Source: Planctomycetaceae bacterium (GTDB lineage Bacteria; Planctomycetota; Planctomycetia; Pirellulales; Thermoguttaceae). Taken from it: a stretch of DNA of 5,991 nucleotides. This document shows positions 1-5,975 of the stretch, piece after piece. The stretch lies in the NCBI GenBank assembly GCA_031282385.1, contig JAITDV010000447.1, positions 1 through 5,991 on the forward strand, read 5' to 3'. Below the pieces are notes generated by a model. The model searched no databases, was not told the origin of the DNA, and saw only the letters and a list, made by a program, of their open reading frames with translations. Positions within the stretch are counted from its first letter, which is position 1, and every line of letters starts with the position of its first letter. The translations under genes and the position numbers were made by a program.

Positions 1-68
1 TATAACGAAATCTCAAGATTAACGGAATACCAATTAAAAAAATAGAGCTAGAGTTCAAAAAAAAGGCA

Positions 69-86
69 ATTTTTTTTCAAAAAAAT
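69..86. other. A/T-tract palindrome
   Basis: A run of eight T (70-77) is followed after one C by seven A (79-85), so the tract can fold back on itself; GGC at 65-67 and GCC at 90-92 could close the stem. It lies in a strongly A-rich stretch (about 45-120) with no gene. It could be the end of a terminator for a gene left of the window, but the stem has almost no G-C pairs and I give that reading little weight. Confidence 0.2.
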
Positions 87-133
87 CACGCCTACGAAAA
101 AAATACGTAAACAAAAAACATTATAGCAGCATT

Positions 134-223
134 ACCCCTAACCCCTCCGAAGGAGGGGAATAAGAAAACGCCTCCTTCGGAGGCGAATAAGGCGACACCT
201 CCAAAGGAGGCGAATATTCCCCT
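134..223 (+). mobile_element. Truncated core of the palindromic MITE-like family
   Basis: This stretch carries three consecutive arms of the family seen whole at 2823-3013, 5462-5729 and 5728-5975: CCCCTCCGAAGGAGGGG (142-158), CGCCTCCTTCGGAGGCG (169-185) and CACCTCCAAAGGAGGCG (196-212), joined by the family's usual linkers (GAATAAG and similar). It begins with ACCCCTA as in the others and stops after GAATATTCCCCT, where the fourth arm should start. The outer 20-bp stem and both terminal repeats are missing, so this is a broken or partly deleted copy. The relation is direct sequence identity; the cause of truncation is inferred. Confidence 0.75.
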
Positions 224-340
224 ACTTGATTTTCATTTTTGATCTGTTACACTTCCCCTATCATTTTTGTGTAAATTTGTTGGGTCGAATATTTATGTTG
301 GTGTTGTGGCGAGTTAATTTCGGCGCGGCTTTGATGTACG

Positions 341-443
341 TTGTCCGTACTATAATTTGTAATTTGTGCAACTCAAGATCGTAAAAGACTGCTTTCCGAT
401 ACAGGGAAACCGGCAACAGTAAAAGAGATTAAAGTATGAGCAG
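341..443 (+). repeat. Structured ~100-bp repeat, copy 1
   Basis: First of four good copies of a family also at 3018-3123 (reverse), 3482-3578 and 3655-3748. Shared landmarks are CGTACTATAA near the left end (346-355), ACTCAAGA followed by CGTAA (371-384), GCTTTCCGATA (391-401), GGCAAC (412-417) and ATTAAAGTATGAGCAGTT at the right end. GCTTTCC (391-397) pairs with GGAAACC (405-411) with one C-C mismatch. The ends TTGTCC and GAGCAG are partly complementary (one mismatch, two G-T pairs). It lies about 210 bp upstream of the exported-protein gene on the same strand, so it could be a leader element, a separate small RNA or a mobile repeat. I do not recognise it as a known RNA family. Confidence 0.7.
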
Positions 444-456
444 TTCATTAGATTTA

Positions 457-481
457 ACAATTTCCATAATGGTGAAATTGT
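457..481 (+). other. Perfect 8-bp hairpin after repeat copy 1
   Basis: ACAATTTC (457-464) is followed after nine bases by its exact reverse complement GAAATTGT (474-481). It sits 14 bases beyond the end of repeat copy 1. There is no T-run directly after it, so it does not look like a standard intrinsic terminator. From 482 to 611 I see no gene, repeat or convincing promoter. Confidence 0.35.
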
Positions 482-656
482 GTATGAGGTAATCGTGATA
501 GCAGTGTCTTCCGCAAAGTGCTGACGACATTGAAAACTATCTTAGTTTGTGATACTTGTTTTTCAATTGCGATTATTTATTCCGTGTTTATTTGGGGTAA
601 TGGTCAAATAATTGACAATCAGTCACATCAAAAAAACTTTAGAACCTATTAAAAAA

Positions 657-1427
657 ATGAAGACCAATTTTACACGTAACTTTTTTTTCGGCGCAATCAG
701 CGCTGTTTTAACGGTTGTTCTTTTCGCGATTGCGGGGAACTTGTCCAACAAAACTATTGCCAACGCCGATGAGCCTAAATCGAAAAACAGAAGTTTTCTC
801 GATGAGAAGGTTCCTGATGTTAAAAAATTCAAATTGCTCTACAGTTTTGATCCGCTTAACGTCAAACCGTCTGACGGCGTTACTTTTACTTACGATTTTG
901 ATAACTCAAAAGAGATCAAAGGTAAAATTAAACGCGTCTGTTATTTCTTGCGATACAAGAAAGACGGAAAAGATCAATACGCCGCTGTAGTAATGCCGCC
1001 TTTGGATCCTGATCCAACCAAGCTTGGCGTACCTGTTATGTCCATTGACAGAACGTATCAACAGGTAATTTCAGACGTCAAAATCTACTCGAATGTTGAA
1101 GGCGTAGAGACCGGCGAATTTAAAGATGGCTGCAATGTTGAATTTTGGCCAGGTAACACCACAAAGAACAATACCATAAATATTCCTGATGCTAATTCAT
1201 CTTATGATTGGGGGGACGGACCTACGTCAGCTCCCGGATACGGCTCAATGCAAATCCACAACTATCTGAAAAAACAATGCGTCATTTCTTTCAGCAACTT
1301 CAGAGGAACTGACCATTGCGACGTCGGAATCGGTAACAACCCAAACGGTCATCCAGATTGGACATTTACCCAATCCGTCAAAAATTTCACCGACGGTCAA
1401 TTTATGATTTTAGTTGAAACAGAATGA
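657..1427 (+). CDS. Exported protein of unknown function, planctomycete-type domain
   Basis: A 256-residue protein read from ATG 657. A TTG at 612 in the same frame would add 15 residues, but neither start has a clear ribosome binding site. I prefer the ATG because it gives a normal Sec signal peptide: a basic start (KTNFTR), a hydrophobic core at about residues 9-27 and a likely cut after Ala35-Asn36-Ala37. The mature part has no transmembrane segment and looks beta-rich. It contains IKRVCYFLRY, TKLGVPV, IYSNVEGVETG, NVEFWPG, PGYGSMQIHN and GIGNNPNGHPDWTF. From memory this series resembles a domain in planctomycete secreted proteins, including some annotated as sialate O-acetylesterases, but here it stands alone with no esterase catalytic region visible. 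Four cysteines (95, 159, 208, 221) could form disulfides outside the cytoplasm. Function is unknown; the family resemblance is unverified. Confidence 0.8.
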   Translation: MKTNFTRNFFFGAISAVLTVVLFAIAGNLSNKTIANADEPKSKNRSFLDEKVPDVKKFKLLYSFDPLNVKPSDGVTFTYDFDNSKEIKGKIKRVCYFLRYKKDGKDQYAAVVMPPLDPDPTKLGVPVMSIDRTYQQVISDVKIYSNVEGVETGEFKDGCNVEFWPGNTTKNNTINIPDANSSYDWGDGPTSAPGYGSMQIHNYLKKQCVISFSNFRGTDHCDVGIGNNPNGHPDWTFTQSVKNFTDGQFMILVETE

Positions 1428-1473
1428 TTTTTCGGTTTGGCAAAGATAACTGAATCAAACGAAACTTCATAGA

Positions 1474-1526
1474 GATTAAAATTTTTCGTTGAGGTTAAAA
1501 AGGACGCAGAGAAAGTTATTTTAATC
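1474..1526. repeat. 9-bp inverted repeat in the gap before the rhomboid gene
   Basis: GATTAAAAT (1474-1482) and ATTTTAATC (1518-1526) are exact reverse complements separated by 35 bases. The enclosed GGACGCAGAGAAAG is loosely answered by CTTTGCGTTCTTTG at 1587-1600 in opposite orientation, as in decayed copies of interspersed repeats of the GCAAAGAACGCAAAG type. No ORF of note lies in 1428-1664. I cannot tell whether this is a terminator for the upstream gene, a repeat relic or chance. Confidence 0.3.
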
Positions 1527-1623
1527 GCAATAATAGACAAAGTACATTTGTACATTTCAGATATAAATTGCTAAAAAAAATCATTCTTTGCGTTCTTTGT
1601 TTTTAAAGTTGTTATAACTATTC

Positions 1624-1640
1624 GGTCGCGAAAAGGTCTA
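1624..1640 (+). repeat. Solo terminal repeat of the MITE-like family
   Basis: GCGAAAAGGTCTA (1628-1640) is identical to the last 13 bases of the consensus right end of the MITE family: it is the exact complement of the left end at 2823-2835. The preceding GGTC also fits the terminal repeat imperfectly. No matching inner stem or palindromic arms lie to its left, so it is an isolated end. It stands 24 bp before the rhomboid start codon, with the gene between it and the full element at 2823. Confidence 0.55.
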
Positions 1641-1664
1641 ATATGTGTCCGGTATTTTGAATCT

Positions 1665-2822
1665 ATGTTTTTTCCTTACAATACAGATGCTCCGCTTTAT
1701 CATCGCCCTGTGATTACTGTTATTTTAATAGTGGTCAACGTTGTTGTGTTTTTCTGTGAGGTGAATAATCCAAAGATAATTACGGAGTTTGCGCTTGAGG
1801 TTGGCAACGGTCTTCATCCTATTCAATGGTTGACTTGCAATTTTTTACATGCAGGAATAATGCATCTTGTCGGCAACATGATTTCGTTTTGGGCGTTTGG
1901 ATTAGTTGTTGAGGGCAAGTTGGGGTTGATCAGGACTTTGTTTGTTTATCTTGGAATCGGGATAATTTATGGTGCAATTGTTCAAATTTCAATGTTGGGC
2001 AATGAGCCGACGTATTGTCTTGGAGCGTCGGCGATTATTTTTGGGATAATGTCAATTTGCTTAGTTTGGGCGCCGGAAAATTCAATGGAGTGTTTTTTGC
2101 TTATTCGGTTTACTCCGATATTTTTTGAAGTTCGTATTAAGACGCTTGTTGGTATTTTTTTGGCTTTGCAAGTTTGTGTTTTGATTTTGACGAATGGTTC
2201 TTTGTCGAGTGAGTTTCTTCATGTTGTTGGTGCGATTACAGGATTTATTGTTGGGATATGGATGTTGAAATCGGGGCAAGTTGACTGTGAGAATTGGGAT
2301 ATTTTTTCGGTTTGGGCTGGACGGCATACAATGACAGATATTGAGCGAAAAATACACGACGCAAACACTCCCAAAGCAAAACAACAAAAAATTGAACAAA
2401 TAAAAAAACGTCAAAATATGATGTTGAATGAAATTCGTTTTGCGATCAACAACAATACGCCAATTCCTGCATTTGTTATCGCGCAGAAAATGATTCATGA
2501 GTTTCATGACGTTAAAATTCCTGAAGCGGATTTGTTGTTATTGATTCGATTATTGATCAAAAATGAACTTTGGTCTCAGTCAATTGAGATGATGCAAGTG
2601 TATCTGAGTTGTTACACCTCAAAGGCGTTGCCGATTCAGCTGAATCTTGCCCGTATTTTTATTGCAACAGACAAGCCGCGTGCGGCGGAAAAATTATTAG
2701 CGAAAATTGATCCGCAAGACCTCGATTCGAATCAATATAATGTCTTCCAATCGTTAAAAGAACAAGCCCAAACAAAAAGCCGATTATTAGAAGAACAAGG
2801 TACCTACGAAATAATTGAATAA
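1665..2822 (+). CDS. Rhomboid-family intramembrane serine protease with helical C-terminal region
   Basis: A 385-residue membrane protein expected to cut transmembrane substrates within the bilayer. About six hydrophobic segments fill residues 16-203. The rhomboid signatures are complete: His62, His67 and Asn71 in the LHAGIMHLVGN segment, matching the H-x4-H-x3-N pattern of GlpG; the nucleophile Ser122 in GASA; and the catalytic partner His186 in HVVGAITG. It should therefore be active. After the membrane core comes a Trp-rich link (NWDIFSVWAGRH, 210-221), then a soluble Lys/Gln-rich and helical region (about 225-385). The part from about 290 to 370 looks like two or three TPR-like helical pairs, which would suit protein binding. 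GlpG has 276 residues and no such tail. The start is ATG 1665 with no Shine-Dalgarno; the ATG at 1643 meets a stop at once. The natural substrate cannot be inferred. The next element begins at the base after the TAA stop. Confidence 0.93.
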   Translation: MFFPYNTDAPLYHRPVITVILIVVNVVVFFCEVNNPKIITEFALEVGNGLHPIQWLTCNFLHAGIMHLVGNMISFWAFGLVVEGKLGLIRTLFVYLGIGIIYGAIVQISMLGNEPTYCLGASAIIFGIMSICLVWAPENSMECFLLIRFTPIFFEVRIKTLVGIFLALQVCVLILTNGSLSSEFLHVVGAITGFIVGIWMLKSGQVDCENWDIFSVWAGRHTMTDIERKIHDANTPKAKQQKIEQIKKRQNMMLNEIRFAINNNTPIPAFVIAQKMIHEFHDVKIPEADLLLLIRLLIKNELWSQSIEMMQVYLSCYTSKALPIQLNLARIFIATDKPRAAEKLLAKIDPQDLDSNQYNVFQSLKEQAQTKSRLLEEQGTYEIIE

Positions 2823-3013
2823 TAGACCTTTTCGCTAACCTGTAGGAAAACCACCCTTGACTCCTCCGAGACCACCCCTGACTCCTCCGAATGAGGCGTA
2901 TTCTTATTCCCCTCCTTCGGAGGGGCTAGGGGTGGTCTCGTAGGAGTTAAATGCGGTTTTTCGTTGTAGTTTTTTGGTGTGTTGATGTATTTTTAGGTTA
3001 GAGAAAAGGTCTA
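2823..3013 (-). mobile_element. MITE-like element A, terminal inverted repeats bounded by TA
   Basis: A 191-bp non-coding element. Its ends, TAGACCTTTTCGCTAACCT (2823-2841) and the complement of TAGACCTTTTCTCTAACCT (2995-3013), match at 18 of 19 positions. Both end in TA, as expected if TA is the duplicated target, which is how IS630/Tc1-mariner-type MITEs insert. Inside is a stem of ACTCCTCCGAGACCACCCCT (2860-2879) against 2928-2947 (19 of 20 pairs), enclosing the palindrome CCCCTCCTTCGGAGGGG (2909-2925) and a decayed second arm. Read on the minus strand it aligns throughout with the array at 5462-5975. It has no room for a transposase, so any movement would need one supplied from elsewhere. 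It starts immediately after the rhomboid stop, putting an in-frame TAG behind the TAA, and its hairpins could act as the 3' end of that mRNA. Confidence 0.8.
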
Positions 3014-3017
3014 ATGA

Positions 3018-3123
3018 ACAACTTTTAAACTGTTCACACTTTAAATTGCCCTTGCCGTTGCTTGCTTATCTATTGGAAAGTATTTTTTTACGCTCTTGAG
3101 TCCCGCAATTTATAGTACAAGCT
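3018..3123 (-). repeat. Structured ~100-bp repeat, copy 4 (reverse)
   Basis: Read on the minus strand from 3123 this shows the family order: TTGTACTATAAATTGCG, then ACTCAAGAGCGTAA, CTTTCC, GCAACGGCAAGG and AATTTAAAGTGTGAACAGTT. TTGCG can pair with CGTAA around the ACTCAAGA loop. The second hairpin and the end pairing are weaker than in copies 2 and 3, so this copy may be decaying. Its inner end is about 5 bp from MITE-like element A, and it is the only copy facing left. The minus-strand ORF that runs across it is not supported as a gene. Confidence 0.65.
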
Positions 3124-3397
3124 GTATAACTTATGTTATGATTTTCATTTTCCACTCCCCCTTGTTTTTCTTTGAAATGGGGATAAACTAAACCGGCTTT
3201 TGTAGAGAATTGTTGTTGTGTTTTGAGTTGGGCAAATTGCAATCGGTTAGGCGGTGACGCGGTGGTAATGCTGAAGTCTGAAACTTGCTTAATAAATTTA
3301 ACCAAACTAACCAACAGCAAAATTTCACAACAAGACCTAAAATCCTAATGTATTATGCATTTTAGGTTTTCGGCAACACAAATAGTGTTAAAGCAAA
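3124..3397. other. Intergenic stretch with an AT-rich palindrome, no gene
   Basis: I find no credible gene here. ACCTAAAAT (3335-3343) and ATTTTAGGT (3359-3367) are exact complements nine bases long with a 15-base loop; TTTTC follows, so a weak bidirectional terminator is possible. CCCC at 3156-3160 and GGGG at 3179-3182 could form a second weak hairpin. The section at about 3200-3290 is slightly richer in G+C than its surroundings and may be a relic of older coding or repeat DNA, but I cannot identify it. Confidence 0.35.
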
Positions 3398-3453
3398 CTT
3401 CAATTCGAGTAATTTTGCGCGAGGTATTGAAATCTTTAAAGTATGAGTAGTTT
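3398..3453 (+). repeat. Degenerate, shortened copy of the structured repeat (copy 5)
   Basis: The right part, CTTTAAAGTATGAGTAGTTT (3434-3453), matches the conserved right end of the family (compare ATTAAAGTATGAGCAGTT in copy 1). To its left, TTCAA, GAGTAA, TTGCG and GGTATTGAAAT echo the family order, but the second hairpin is absent and the CGTACTATAA block is not found. The right end is well supported; the left extent is uncertain. Confidence 0.45.
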
Positions 3454-3481
3454 AAAATTCTGTACCTGTAATTGACGTGAT

Positions 3482-3578
3482 ACTGTTCGTACTATAAGTT
3501 GCATGACTCAGGAACGTAAAGGTCTGTTTACCGATAGGTAAGCAGGCGGCGGTAAAGGAAATTTAAAGTGTGAACAGT
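3482..3578 (+). repeat. Structured ~100-bp repeat, copy 2 (best folded)
   Basis: The ends ACTGTTC (3482-3488) and GAACAGT (3572-3578) are exact complements and would close the element as an outer stem. Within it, TTGC (3499-3502) can pair with GTAA (3516-3519) around a loop with GACTCA. A strong hairpin follows: 3522-3532 pairs with 3537-3547, eleven pairs including two G-T, around a GATA loop. The stretch GGCGGTAAAGGAAATTTAAA then leads to the closing stem. The result is a three-way-junction fold of about 97 nt. It faces the efflux adaptor gene but lies 260 bp upstream, with copy 3 in between. Confidence 0.75.
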
Positions 3579-3654
3579 TGAATAGTCCTGAAAAGAGATT
3601 TTGTATTCTGCATTATTCCGCATACAAACTTGCTTTAGAATTTTGTTGACTATG

Positions 3655-3748
3655 CTGTTCGTACTATAAATTGCGAGGTTCAAGAGCGTAAGAGCTTGCT
3701 TTCCGAATAAGTAAGCTTGCGACGGCAAAGGAAATTTAAAGTGAACAG
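3655..3748 (+). repeat. Structured ~100-bp repeat, copy 3
   Basis: The outer stem is CTGTTC (3655-3660) with GAACAG (3743-3748). TTGCG (3671-3675) pairs with CGTAA (3687-3691). GCTTGCTT (3694-3701) pairs with AAGTAAGC (3709-3716), eight pairs including one G-T. The hairpin arms differ from copy 2 at several positions but still pair. A two-base deletion turns AAAGTGTGAACAG into AAAGTGAACAG. It ends 93 bp before the efflux adaptor start codon on the same strand, close enough to belong to that gene's leader if transcribed together. Between 3749 and 3841 I see only AT-rich DNA. Confidence 0.75.
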
Positions 3749-3841
3749 TTTGAATATTTTAATAAGGAATCAGCTTTCCCAATACATGAGTTTACCGCAA
3801 ATTGCGGACAGTTTAAATAACATTTACCCAAAAAAAATAAA

Positions 3842-5464
3842 ATGAAATTTATCAATAAAATATCAAGAAACAATTTCGGTTTGAACCATTTATTGTTTGG
3901 CAATTTATTTCGGCATAAGTCAATATCCGACTCTACAACTGAATCCTTTCTTTGCGGCAAGTTAAGGATAGTTTTTATTTGTCTGATTTGCTCTTTTTTA
4001 ATTTACGGGATTTCAGGTTGTAATTTTTTAGGCAGCGGCAATCAGAGCAAAAAAAAAGAGAATAAAATACCTGAAGCACCGGAAGTCATATTTGATAATG
4101 TTGTTCAAGAAGATGTGCAACTTTATCTTGACGCCGAGGGTTGGACTTCACCTTATAAATCTGTTGATATTCGTGTTCGTGTGCCGGGTTTTTTGAAAAA
4201 GTATTTTTACTCTCATGGTGAAGTTGTTAAACAAGGAAGCCCGCTTGCCCAAATCGAACAAGAACAATATAAATACGTTCACGAAATCGCTAAACAAGAC
4301 CTCGTTATCGCCGAACAAAAATTAGTGCAAGCTAAACAAAATCTTGATCGCGATAAACCTCTAATAGAAAAAGGTATTAAAACGCCTGAAGAATTGTTAC
4401 AACGTGAGACCGATTACAATACGGCTGTTGCTACAGTTGAACGTTCTAAAGTTGCCGTCCAACAAGCTGAATTAAATCTTGGATATACTGATATTGTCGC
4501 GCCGTTAACTGGAAAAACTACTCAACATTTGGTAGATGAAAATAATTTTGTCAGTCCTGGAACCGCCGAAGCAAAACTGTTGTCAATAACACAAATCGAT
4601 CCGATTTATGTTGACTTTCATATTAGCGACAGAGAATTTGCAGATTTGAAAAATCGAATGGGTTACAACAAGAAATTCGATGAATTGACTCTTAAAGAAC
4701 AAAATAAAACAAATGCCCCCGCAGATAATTCAAAAACGAAAGAGAAAAAAGATAAACAAGAAAATAATGAAGTAAATGATTTTCGCGGATTTAACGGCGG
4801 AGTTTTTGAGGCGTCGCTTACTTCTCCAACAGCGGTAATTCCGAATAACTTCCCGCTCAAAGGAACAATTCGCGGTGTTATCGATAACCGAATAAGCAGC
4901 ACAGGACAAGTTACACTTCGCGGCGAATTGCAAAATCCGCTCATAACCATAAACGGAAATTCTGATTACTTGATTTACGCCGGTCAAATTTGTGTTGTCC
5001 GTATTCCTTACGAGGTAGTTACTAACGCAATTCTGATTCGTGAAGAAGCTCTATTGACAGACCTTGACACAAAGTACGTTTTCGTTATCGAAAAAGGAAT
5101 CTACACGCCAGAACCGAACCTTCTTGCAAAAGACGAACAAAACCTAGAACCTTACGAAACAGAATTAGCAATGCGGCGCGACGTCAAAATTGGTAGATTA
5201 CTCGATAACCAACAGAGAATTATCTTGCAAGGTTTGAAACCCGGTGAACGTTATATTACAAAAGGTTTGCAAAGAGCAAGACATGGTTCGCCGGTGAAAC
5301 CTATCACAATCCAAGAATTCGATGAACGACGAGCAAAATTAGAAGAAATTCCCACAAATATCCCAGAAAAAAAACAAGATGAAAATAAAAAGAAACCTGA
5401 TCCCAAAGAACCAATTCAAGAAAATATGAAAGTTGAACAGCCCGCCAATAATAATCAACAATAA
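3842..5464 (+). CDS. RND-type efflux periplasmic adaptor (HlyD/AcrA-like) lipoprotein
   Basis: A 540-residue membrane fusion protein that should link an inner-membrane pump to an outer-membrane channel. A hydrophobic stretch (41-59) ends in the lipobox Ile-Ser-Gly-Cys60, so the mature protein is probably lipid-anchored at Cys60, as AcrA is. Then come the first half of the lipoyl domain (about 105-143, RVRVPGFLKK, VVKQGSPLAQIE), an alpha-helical hairpin (144-212), the second lipoyl half (213-250, YTDIVAPLTGKT), a beta-barrel (251-390) and a membrane-proximal domain (391-490, with LKPGERYITKGLQRARHGSPV). AcrA has 397 residues. The surplus is a 40-residue leader before the hydrophobic core, a charged insert at about 284-316 and a Lys/Pro/Glu/Gln-rich tail from about 495. 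ATG 3842 is the only ATG before the lipobox; upstream is A-rich without Shine-Dalgarno. The substrate is unknown and no pump gene follows in the window. Confidence 0.92.
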   Translation: MKFINKISRNNFGLNHLLFGNLFRHKSISDSTTESFLCGKLRIVFICLICSFLIYGISGCNFLGSGNQSKKKENKIPEAPEVIFDNVVQEDVQLYLDAEGWTSPYKSVDIRVRVPGFLKKYFYSHGEVVKQGSPLAQIEQEQYKYVHEIAKQDLVIAEQKLVQAKQNLDRDKPLIEKGIKTPEELLQRETDYNTAVATVERSKVAVQQAELNLGYTDIVAPLTGKTTQHLVDENNFVSPGTAEAKLLSITQIDPIYVDFHISDREFADLKNRMGYNKKFDELTLKEQNKTNAPADNSKTKEKKDKQENNEVNDFRGFNGGVFEASLTSPTAVIPNNFPLKGTIRGVIDNRISSTGQVTLRGELQNPLITINGNSDYLIYAGQICVVRIPYEVVTNAILIREEALLTDLDTKYVFVIEKGIYTPEPNLLAKDEQNLEPYETELAMRRDVKIGRLLDNQQRIILQGLKPGERYITKGLQRARHGSPVKPITIQEFDERRAKLEEIPTNIPEKKQDENKKKPDPKEPIQENMKVEQPANNNQQ

Positions 5465-5729
5465 ACCTTTTTTCTAACCTAAAAATACATCAACGCAACA
5501 ACAAAAAATCTACGACGAAAAACTGCCTTTAACACCTCCGAGACCACCCCTAACCCCTCCGAAGGAGGGGAATAAGAAGACGCCTCCGAGAGAGGCGAAT
5601 AAGAAGACGCCTTCGAGTGAGGCGAAGGAGACGCCTCCTTTGGAGGCGAATATTCCCCTCCATTGGAGGGGTCAGGGGTGGTCTCGTAGGAGTCAAGGGA
5701 GTTTTTCCTACAAGTTTATAAAATGTCTA
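5462..5729 (+). mobile_element. MITE-like element B, first unit of a tandem array
   Basis: A 268-bp unit starting TAAACCTTTTTTCTAACCT (5462-5480), 17 of 19 bases matching the left end of element A read in its own direction, and ending AAAATGTCTA (5720-5729). The outer stem is ACACCTCCGAGACCACCCCT (5532-5551) against 5674-5693. Five arms lie within: 5554-5570, 5581-5597, 5608-5624, 5632-5648 and 5655-5671, each 17 bases with complementary flanks, two of them imperfect. The TAA stop codon of the adaptor gene is the first three bases of this element. There is no coding capacity. Confidence 0.8.
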
Positions 5730-5975
5730 GTGTTTCTTTTTTCTAACCTAAAAATACATCAACGCAACAACAAAAAATCTACGACGAAAAACTGCCTTTA
5801 ACTCCTCCGAGACCACCCCTAACCCCTCCGAAGGAGGGGAATAAGAAGAAGCCTCCGAAGGAGGTGAATAAGGCGACGCCTCCTTCGGAGGCGAATATTC
5901 CCCTCCTTTGGAGGGGTCAGGGGTGGTCTCGTAAGAGTCAATGGTGGTTTTCCTACAAGTTATCGAAAAGGTCTA
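5728..5975 (+). mobile_element. MITE-like element C, second unit of the tandem array
   Basis: A 248-bp unit that shares its opening TA (5728-5729) with the end of element B. Its left end is altered (TAGTGTTTCTTTTTTCTAAC instead of TAGACCTTTT...), but from CTTTTTTCTAACC onward it is nearly identical to B at a 269-bp offset. The outer stem is ACTCCTCCGAGACCACCCCT (5801-5820) against 5919-5938. It has four arms: 5823-5839, 5850-5866, 5877-5893 and 5900-5916. The right end GCGAAAAGGTCTA is kept except for one base (TCGAAAAGGTCTA, 5963-5975). Confidence 0.8.

Noticed and set aside
331..356. Sigma-70 promoter in the structured repeats (TTGA...TATAAT)
   Set aside because: TTGA precedes TATAAW in copies 1-3, but the spacing is 13-15 bases and varies, and copy 4 lacks the TTGA. 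The TATAA block may be structural instead.
530..558. Promoter TTGAAA - 17 bp - TACTTG before the exported-protein gene
   Set aside because: The -10 match is weak, and such matches are expected by chance in AT-rich DNA.
2082..2507. Minus-strand ORF of 141 codons
   Set aside because: It lies wholly inside the rhomboid gene, whose catalytic motifs are intact, and its product is Asn/Lys-rich low-complexity sequence typical of a shadow frame.
3066..3320. Minus-strand ORF of 84 codons
   Set aside because: It runs through reverse copy 4 of the structured repeat, has no recognisable domain, and its composition looks like translated intergenic DNA. It may contain a relic but is not supported as a gene.
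3482..3748. Hammerhead ribozyme or tRNA, suggested by the three-way junction
   Set aside because: Neither strand has the CTGATGA core of a hammerhead, and there are no T-loop or acceptor-stem features of a tRNA.
3528..3960. Two minus-strand ORFs (3528-3728, 3736-3960)
   Set aside because: They cover structured-repeat copies 2 and 3 and the start of the adaptor gene, and show no domain or start signal.
4663..4987. Two overlapping minus-strand ORFs opposite the adaptor gene
   Set aside because: They are shadows of the charged insert and beta-barrel coding sequence of the adaptor.
5554..5916. CRISPR array suggested by repeated CCTCCGAAGGAGG units
   Set aside because: The units are self-complementary arms of a larger palindrome with short conserved linkers, not repeats separated by unique spacers of even length, and no cas genes are present.
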